Of a DNA stretch of 10,663 nucleotides, positions 6,104 through 10,663 are shown in pieces (position 1 is the first letter of the stretch; each line of letters opens with the position of its first letter). Location of the stretch: assembly GCA_002299915.1 (NCBI GenBank), contig DBOG01000069.1:1-10663 (forward strand). The letters are read 5' to 3'. The position numbers and the translations under genes were made by a program. The notes beneath the pieces are model-generated. The model was not told the DNA's origin. It ran no database searches and saw nothing but the letters and a program-made list of their open reading frames with translations. This DNA comes from Proteobacteria bacterium UBA652 (GTDB taxonomy: Bacteria > Pseudomonadota > Gammaproteobacteria > Nitrosococcales > Methylophagaceae).

Positions 6104-7045
6104 ATGAATCGGCATTTTAATGCTCTCAATCGCAGCTATCTAAGGGCCTGTTTATTGGGTTTCTCGGCCTTATTCTCGGCCTTGGCGATCTGGGTGCCAC
6201 CGATTGATAAAGAAGTAGATGTGATGGATGTGATGTTTGTGATTGATATTACACAAAGCATGAATGTAGCAGATATGCGCTATCAATTAGAAGCCGTTAA
6301 TCGCATCATGTGGTCAACAGAAATGGTGCATGACGTCGTGCAAGAAATGGATTGTGGCTCACATGTTGGCTTGGCGATTTTTAGCCAACATCGTAGCTTG
6401 GTGTTGATTAATCCGGTGGAAGTGTGCAAAAACTATGATGTGTTGGTGCAGATGTTGGCGCACATTGATGGGCCAATGGCGTGGGAGCTATCGAGCGAGG
6501 TGTCGAAGGCCTTATTTTCAGTTATAAAAAATGCACATAAAATCAAACCGATTCCCTCAATTGTATTTTTAACCGATGGCCACGAATCGCCACCACTACA
6601 TGAAACCATTCGACCCAAGTTTACGGGTACACCTGGCGTAGTGTCAGGGCTGCTGGTCGGGGTTGGGGGCGATGATTTGTTGCCGATCCCTAAACGGAAT
6701 AAGCAGGGAGACGTGCTGGGCGTGTGGGATGTGAAGGACGTGTTGCACCAGGATGTTTATGTGTCCAGTCGTTTTAATATGCTCGGGGCAGATAAGCGGG
6801 TGGCTAAAACAGAGCATTTATCTTCGCAAAAACGGGCGCATTTACGGGCCTTAGCAGGCATTGTGGGGATGGGTTATATTAGTGATGTACAGAAAGTGCA
6901 GACCTTGATTAATGCCATTAAAAAGGAAGCGACCACCCACCCACAAATAATTAAATATAGTCTTGCACCTTGGTTCTCATTCGGCGCGCTGCTACTACTT
7001 ATTGTGGCATACTACCCTGCAATATCTAGAAAAAAGCGTGTGTAA
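6104..7045 (+). CDS. mxaL: MxaL, membrane-anchored von Willebrand A protein for Ca2+ insertion
   Basis: This 313-aa protein has an N-terminal membrane helix (about 13-31), a vWA domain facing the periplasm (about 38-275) and a C-terminal helix (about 286-306, WFSFGALLLLIVAYY) with a basic tail (SRKKRV). The metal site reads D48-x-T50-x-S52 in VIDITQSM, with Thr in place of the usual first Ser, plus D158 in VFLTDGH. Two cysteines (C84 in MDCG, C108 in EVCKN) could pair in the periplasm. mxaL is required for the calcium content of methanol dehydrogenase in Methylobacterium. It begins 2 bp after the mxaK stop with no clear SD, so translation probably depends on ribosomes finishing mxaK. It is the last recognisable mxa gene here; mxaD does not follow. 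Confidence 0.82.
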   Translation: MNRHFNALNRSYLRACLLGFSALFSALAIWVPPIDKEVDVMDVMFVIDITQSMNVADMRYQLEAVNRIMWSTEMVHDVVQEMDCGSHVGLAIFSQHRSLVLINPVEVCKNYDVLVQMLAHIDGPMAWELSSEVSKALFSVIKNAHKIKPIPSIVFLTDGHESPPLHETIRPKFTGTPGVVSGLLVGVGGDDLLPIPKRNKQGDVLGVWDVKDVLHQDVYVSSRFNMLGADKRVAKTEHLSSQKRAHLRALAGIVGMGYISDVQKVQTLINAIKKEATTHPQIIKYSLAPWFSFGALLLLIVAYYPAISRKKRV

Positions 7046-7076
7046 CGCAAGCTAAGCAACAAATGAGAGCCAGGAA

Positions 7077-8678
7077 ATGAGCAAAAACAACCGCCAACCC
7101 AGCCAACAAGATTTACAGCCCTTATTGCAAGCCTATCAAACAGGCCAATTAGCCGCGGCAGAAAAGGTCGGCTTAGGATTGCTAAAAAACTTCCCTAATG
7201 GATTTATGGTGCATAATGTATTGGGCAGCATTTATGGTGGGCAAGGCAAGGTAAGACAAGCGCTGAGCAGCTTTCAAAAAGCCTTATCTATTGATCCAAC
7301 GGTGGCAGAACTACACTTAAATGTCGGCATGTTGTTCGATCAGCAAGGGCAGCGAAAACAAGCAATTAGCAGCTATCAACAAGCCGTTAAGCTCAAACCA
7401 GCGCTCACCGACGCGCACTATAATCTCGGCATTGCTTTGCAGGCACAAGGCGCGCTAGAAGCGGCAGCACACAGCTATCGAAACGCGGTAAAAAACGAAC
7501 CCGGCTTCTTTGAAGCCCACACCAATTTAGGCACGATATTACAAGCGCAAGGCGATCTGGCGGGCGCAGTAGAAAGCTATCAGCAGGCCTTGGCCATTAC
7601 CAGCGATGGCCTCACCTTCTATAATTTAGGCACGGCGCTTAAAAACCAAGGTGAACTTGAGCCAGCAGCAATGGCTTTTCAACAAGCGATAGCGATGCAG
7701 CCAGATTATGCCGATGCCTATAGCAGTTTGGGTGCTGTTCGCCGCGAACAATCACTATTCGATGATGCGATTGCATGTTATCAACGCGCGATTGAAATCA
7801 CACCGGATCATCCTGAAGGCAATTATAACTTTGGTATTTTGCTCTATGATATGGGCAATTTAGATAAGGCGTTACAGCATTTTTCTCGCTCCCAATTTCA
7901 TGATTGGCAAGAGCGATCGCTATATTGCCTGTATAAAAGCGAAGTATTTGATGATTTTGAAGGGCGGATGGATGAACTGATTAAGAAAAAGCATACCTCC
8001 CCTTTCTTAGCCACCCTCTCCGCTCATTATGCACTCAACTTTAACAAACCCGATCCTTATACCTTCTGCAAGCGGCCGCTGGATGCGGTGTTCCACTTTC
8101 AGATCCCGGAATTAAAAGGTGATAGCCCGCTATTAAAAGCACTATTGCATGATATTGAAACCGTAGACATTGCTGAAAAACAACAAGGTCGCCTGCATTA
8201 TGGCAAGCAATCGGCGGGTAACTTATTCAAGCGACCAGAAGCCTCCTTTAGAGAGCTAGCTGACGTGATGAAAGGCGTGGTGGCGCGCTATCGTGATACC
8301 TTAGTGGCGCAAGAGTCCGATTGTGAATTTGCTAAGCAATTTCCCAAAGAGGGTGAGCTTGAATTTAGCAGCTCATGGTATGTGCGGATGGAAAAAGGCG
8401 GCCACCTTACATCTCATATCCACGAAGAAGGCTGGGTCAGCGGCGCGATTTACTTAGCCCTACCCGCAGGCCGCACCGGAGATGAAGGCAGCATCGAAGC
8501 CAGTATGGATGGTGATGACTATCCTAAGTTACATGATGATTTCCCCGCCACCACCATTGCGCCCGAAGTTGGCGACACCGTGATGTTCCCCTCCTCCGTA
8601 TTCCACCGCACCATCCCTTTTTCAACCGATGAATTGCGGATCTGTATTGCGTTTGATGTGAAGCCGGTAGTGGTTTAA
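7077..8678 (+). CDS. TPR protein with C-terminal putative 2OG-Fe(II) oxygenase domain
   Basis: This 533-aa protein has no signal peptide. Seven tetratricopeptide units of about 34 residues run from 42 to 276 (for example DAHYNLGIALQAQGALEAAA, 112-131), a scaffold for binding a protein partner. After a linker (277-425), the C-terminal region looks like the 2OG-Fe(II)_Oxy_5 family of putative oxygenases. It has SSWYVRMEKGGHLTSHIH (432-449), GWVSGAIYLALP (452-463), GDTVMFPSSVFHRTIPF (499-515) and RICIAFD (521-527). Candidate iron ligands are H447, H449 and H510, and R521 could hold the 2-oxoglutarate carboxylate. The substrate is unknown; protein hydroxylation is typical of relatives but not shown. 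It starts 31 bp after mxaL with GAGAG (7063-7067) upstream, so it may be cotranscribed with the mxa operon. Confidence 0.85.
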   Translation: MSKNNRQPSQQDLQPLLQAYQTGQLAAAEKVGLGLLKNFPNGFMVHNVLGSIYGGQGKVRQALSSFQKALSIDPTVAELHLNVGMLFDQQGQRKQAISSYQQAVKLKPALTDAHYNLGIALQAQGALEAAAHSYRNAVKNEPGFFEAHTNLGTILQAQGDLAGAVESYQQALAITSDGLTFYNLGTALKNQGELEPAAMAFQQAIAMQPDYADAYSSLGAVRREQSLFDDAIACYQRAIEITPDHPEGNYNFGILLYDMGNLDKALQHFSRSQFHDWQERSLYCLYKSEVFDDFEGRMDELIKKKHTSPFLATLSAHYALNFNKPDPYTFCKRPLDAVFHFQIPELKGDSPLLKALLHDIETVDIAEKQQGRLHYGKQSAGNLFKRPEASFRELADVMKGVVARYRDTLVAQESDCEFAKQFPKEGELEFSSSWYVRMEKGGHLTSHIHEEGWVSGAIYLALPAGRTGDEGSIEASMDGDDYPKLHDDFPATTIAPEVGDTVMFPSSVFHRTIPFSTDELRICIAFDVKPVVV

Positions 8679-8704
8679 GGTCAAATTAACGGGGCTTTGT
8701 GACC
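8679..8704. terminator. Weak hairpin between converging genes
   Basis: GGTCA (8679-8683) can pair with TGACC (8700-8704), extended by AAA/TTT across a one-base bulge. It spans the 7-bp gap and the last codons of the carbamoyltransferase gene. There is no T-run, so a bidirectional terminator is only a possibility. Confidence 0.25.
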
Positions 8705-10413
8705 AAGATATCTTCCATGATTAAGTATTCTAAATCAGAGCCATAAAACATATTGAGCGCATCGGTGGGGCTGCACACCATGGGTTCACCACGGCGGTTA
8801 AGTGAGGTGTTGAGCAACACGCCATTACCGGTGCGTTGCTCCATCGCTTGCAACAAAGCGTAATAACGCGGATTGGTGGCTTGGGTGACGATTTGGGCGC
8901 GGGCGGTACCATCTTCATGCACCACTTCGGGGATCCGTGCCTTCCAGCTTTCATTGACATCGAAGGTAAAGGTCATATAGGGGCTAGGATGATCGGTTTG
9001 CAGAATATCGGCTGCGACGGTATCTAAAATACTCGGGCAAAAAGGACGCCAGCGTTCGCGGTATTTGATTTGGGCATTGATTCTGTCGGCAACGCCTTTA
9101 TGGTTGGGGCTGCCAAGGATGCTGCGATTGCCTAATGCGCGAGGCCCAAACTCTAAGCGGCCTTGAAACCAGGAGACAGGATTACCGGCATTGAGGATGT
9201 CTGCTGTTTGCGCGACGACATTATCCAGCTTCTGCCACTGCACAGTTTCAGGATACTGTTCACAAGCATCAATACATTGCTGTGTTGTGTAGGATGGCCC
9301 GAGGTATACATGTTCCATTTTTTCGACGGGTATGCCCGCCATTTCAGAGGCATAACTAGCAGCGCCAATCGCCGTGCCCGCATCGCTGGCGGCGGGCTGC
9401 ACAAACAGCTCTTTGACATGTGGCATAGCAATAATGCGTTGATTGAGTTTCACATTTAACGCCACGCCACCTGCAAAGCACACTTTGCCTGTTTCGCGGA
9501 TGATGTCGCCAAGATAGTGCTCAATCAGGTGCAAAGCCGTCTTTTCGAGTAAGTTTTGGATGCTGGCAGCATAGTCAATATAGGGATCATCAATTTCATC
9601 ACCATCCCGCATTGGGCCGAGCCAGTCGATCAGTGCTTGGCTGAAAAAGTAACCTTTGCCGTCTTTTTTATAGCGACGTAGGCCGACGGTGTTCACGAGC
9701 TTGGTGTTGATTTTGAACTCACCATTGTCACACTCAATCAAGCGAGAGAAATCAAAGCGGTTTGGATCGCCATAAGGCGCCATCCCCATCACTTTAAATT
9801 CACCATCTAGCATTTCAAACCCCAATAACTCGGTGAGCGCGCCATACATGCCGCCCAAGGAATCAGGATCGTAGAATTCTTTTATTTTATGGATTTTGCC
9901 ATGTTCGCCATAGCCAAAGAAGGTGGTGGCATATTCACCTTTGCCGTCAATACCGATAATTGCAGTTTTTTCTTTAAAGCCACTTAAATGATAGGCGCTG
10001 CTGGCATGGGCAAAATGATGCTCAACTGGCACAAACTTAACACGATCGGAGCCGATGCCGACATCATCGAGTAATTTCATTACCTTTCGGTGATTACGCC
10101 AATAGCGGCGATTGCCATTGAATAAGGCAGTTAAGGCGCGATCAGGCGCATACCAATGGCGCTTGGCATAATGCCAGCGAGCAGGAGATTTTAATCCAAT
10201 TTTAGCATAAGGAAAGGCCACGATATCAACTTGTTCCGGTTTAATGCCGGCTTGTTTAAGACAAAATTTAGTCGCTTCATACGCCATTTTTCCTTTGGCA
10301 TGTTTATCGCGAATAAACCGCTCTTCTTCTGCGGCGGCAATCAATTTGCCGTCAATATACAGTGCCGCAGAGGCATCATGATTTAAGGCACCCGATAATC
10401 CCAAAACAATCAT
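8686..10413 (-). CDS. NodU/CmcH/TobZ-family O-carbamoyltransferase
   Basis: This 575-aa cytoplasmic enzyme is of the carbamoyltransferase family with a Kae1-like N-terminal domain and a YrdC-like C-terminal domain. Relatives use carbamoyl phosphate and ATP to form carbamoyl-adenylate, then carbamoylate a hydroxyl on a sugar or antibiotic. Landmarks: start MIVLGLSGALNHDASAAL; AEEERFIRDKH (28-38); HHFAHA (132-137, H132-x3-H136); IDGKGE (155-160); GGVALNVKLN (315-324); SDAGTAIGAA (343-352); GRLEFGPRALGNRSIL (418-433) and LNTSLNRRGEP (534-544). Length is normal and both domains are intact. The acceptor is unknown. Such genes often lie in surface-polysaccharide or natural-product clusters, but none is visible here. 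It converges on the TPR-oxygenase gene with a 7-bp gap and has no evident SD before its ATG. Confidence 0.93.
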   Translation of the reverse strand: MIVLGLSGALNHDASAALYIDGKLIAAAEEERFIRDKHAKGKMAYEATKFCLKQAGIKPEQVDIVAFPYAKIGLKSPARWHYAKRHWYAPDRALTALFNGNRRYWRNHRKVMKLLDDVGIGSDRVKFVPVEHHFAHASSAYHLSGFKEKTAIIGIDGKGEYATTFFGYGEHGKIHKIKEFYDPDSLGGMYGALTELLGFEMLDGEFKVMGMAPYGDPNRFDFSRLIECDNGEFKINTKLVNTVGLRRYKKDGKGYFFSQALIDWLGPMRDGDEIDDPYIDYAASIQNLLEKTALHLIEHYLGDIIRETGKVCFAGGVALNVKLNQRIIAMPHVKELFVQPAASDAGTAIGAASYASEMAGIPVEKMEHVYLGPSYTTQQCIDACEQYPETVQWQKLDNVVAQTADILNAGNPVSWFQGRLEFGPRALGNRSILGSPNHKGVADRINAQIKYRERWRPFCPSILDTVAADILQTDHPSPYMTFTFDVNESWKARIPEVVHEDGTARAQIVTQATNPRYYALLQAMEQRTGNGVLLNTSLNRRGEPMVCSPTDALNMFYGSDLEYLIMEDILVTKPR

Positions 10414-10444
10414 AAATAAATATCTTTGATAAGGGTAAAAAGCC

Positions 10445-10473
10445 AGTATAGCAAGTTACCGTTAAGTTGGCAG
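10445..10473 (-). promoter_or_regulatory. Candidate sigma-70 promoter of the carbamoyltransferase gene
   Basis: On the minus strand, CTGCCA (10468-10473; 4 of 6 to TTGACA) and TATACT (10445-10450; 5 of 6 to TATAAT) are 17 bp apart. Transcription would start near 10438, leaving an untranslated leader of about 25 nt before the ATG at 10413. Confidence 0.45.
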
Positions 10474-10510
10474 AGATCCGGTGTCAAGCTGTCGGTATTT
10501 ACCTAAATCG

Positions 10511-10559
10511 GCCGGGGTTAAGAGGGGTGTTGCTATTATCAACACCCTGTCCTCCCGGC
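10511..10559. repeat. Long two-part hairpin upstream of the carbamoyltransferase gene
   Basis: The inner stem is a perfect 8 bp, GGGTGTTG (10525-10532) with CAACACCC (10540-10547), around a 7-nt loop CTATTAT. An outer stem pairs GCCGGG (10511-10516) with CCCGGC (10554-10559). No T-run follows on either strand. It may be part of the repeat cluster that continues to the right, or a structured terminator for a gene beyond the window. Confidence 0.5.
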
Positions 10560-10607
10560 TCTGTTCTGAGCATCGCCGAAGGAGAAGCGGAGGGATCTTG
10601 ATCCCTG
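10548..10607 (+). repeat. Dispersed repeat copy, right 1
   Basis: It begins TGTCCTCCCGG and ends GGAGGGATCTTGATCC, the same opening and closing words as its neighbour at 10608 and the left copy. AGGGATC-TT-GATCCCT (10591-10606) is itself a near-perfect 16-bp palindrome. The interior (about 35 bp) is longer than in the other copies. Confidence 0.45.
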
Positions 10608-10644
10608 TGTCATCCCGACTGTTAACGGAGGGATCTTAAATCCT
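10608..10644 (+). repeat. Dispersed repeat copy, right 2
   Basis: TGTCATCCCG, a short middle and GGAGGGATCTTAAATCC make up the element. GGATCTTAAATCC is shared, apart from one base, with the reverse complement of 156-168 near the left edge (AGATCTTAAATCC). It abuts the preceding copy in the same orientation. No gene is seen from 10414 to the right edge. Confidence 0.55.
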
Positions 10645-10663
10645 AAAAACCAACAACATGCTA

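Noticed and set aside
7200..7910. Tandem DNA repeat within the TPR gene
   Set aside because: The periodicity of about 102 bp is at protein level (TPR units); the nucleotide copies are too diverged to be recent duplications.
9163..9459. 98-codon plus-strand frame opposite the carbamoyltransferase
   Set aside because: It is antisense to a conserved full-length enzyme and shows no family resemblance.
10482..10487. Perfect minus-strand TTGACA as -35 of the carbamoyltransferase promoter
   Set aside because: No -10-like hexamer lies 16-18 bp downstream; the good TATACT is 31 bp away and fits better with CTGCCA at 10468-10473.
1..10663. CRISPR array, tRNA, rRNA, IS element or transposase
   Set aside because: No regularly spaced repeats, cloverleaf-like sequence, ribosomal RNA segment or transposase reading frame was seen on either strand.

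Overview
The window reads as chromosomal DNA of a proteobacterium, most likely a gammaproteobacterial methylotroph. The reasons are a gamma-type FolA, moderate GC with many TTA/TTG leucine codons, and six consecutive genes in the exact order and character of the methanol dehydrogenase maturation cluster mxaR-S-A-C-K-L. A Methylophaga-like lineage would fit, but genus assignment is a guess.

Layout. Bases 1-61 hold what may be the last codons of an upstream gene, followed by a small hairpin (91-107). Bases 156-204 hold a degenerate copy of a dispersed repeat. Bases 230-491 form a gene-free, AT-rich stretch with two perfect DnaA boxes (TTATCCACA) 7 bp apart and two one-mismatch boxes in the opposite orientation. 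It resembles an origin or a DnaA-controlled region. Bases 492-1646 encode dihydrofolate reductase joined in frame to a flavin-binding split-barrel (PPOX-type) protein. A strong internal ribosome binding site and ATG sit exactly at the junction.

Bases 1736-7045 are a tight operon: mxaR (MoxR-type AAA+ ATPase), mxaS (DUF58/vWA-like), mxaA (exported, one TM), mxaC (membrane vWA), mxaK (membrane-anchored, TPR-like) and mxaL (membrane vWA). Reading frames overlap or abut from mxaS to mxaL. In methylotrophs these products are needed to make active, Ca2+-loaded, PQQ-dependent methanol dehydrogenase. A plausible arrangement is a cytoplasmic ATPase (MxaR) and MxaS acting on a periplasm-facing membrane complex of MxaA, C, K and L. 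The dehydrogenase and cytochrome genes mxaFJGI, which normally precede mxaR, are absent; folA and the flavoprotein stand there instead. The later genes (mxaD, mxaE, mxaH, mxaB) do not follow mxaL within the window.

Bases 7077-8678, in the same direction 31 bp after mxaL, encode a seven-TPR protein with a C-terminal putative 2OG-Fe(II) oxygenase domain. Converging on it with a 7-bp gap is a NodU/CmcH/TobZ-type carbamoyltransferase (8686-10413, minus strand) with a recognisable promoter. The last 250 bp contain no gene but hold a long hairpin and two more copies of the dispersed repeat, inverted relative to the left copy.

The most interesting points are the DHFR-flavoprotein fusion, the mxa maturation operon without its dehydrogenase, and the DnaA-box cluster in front of folA.
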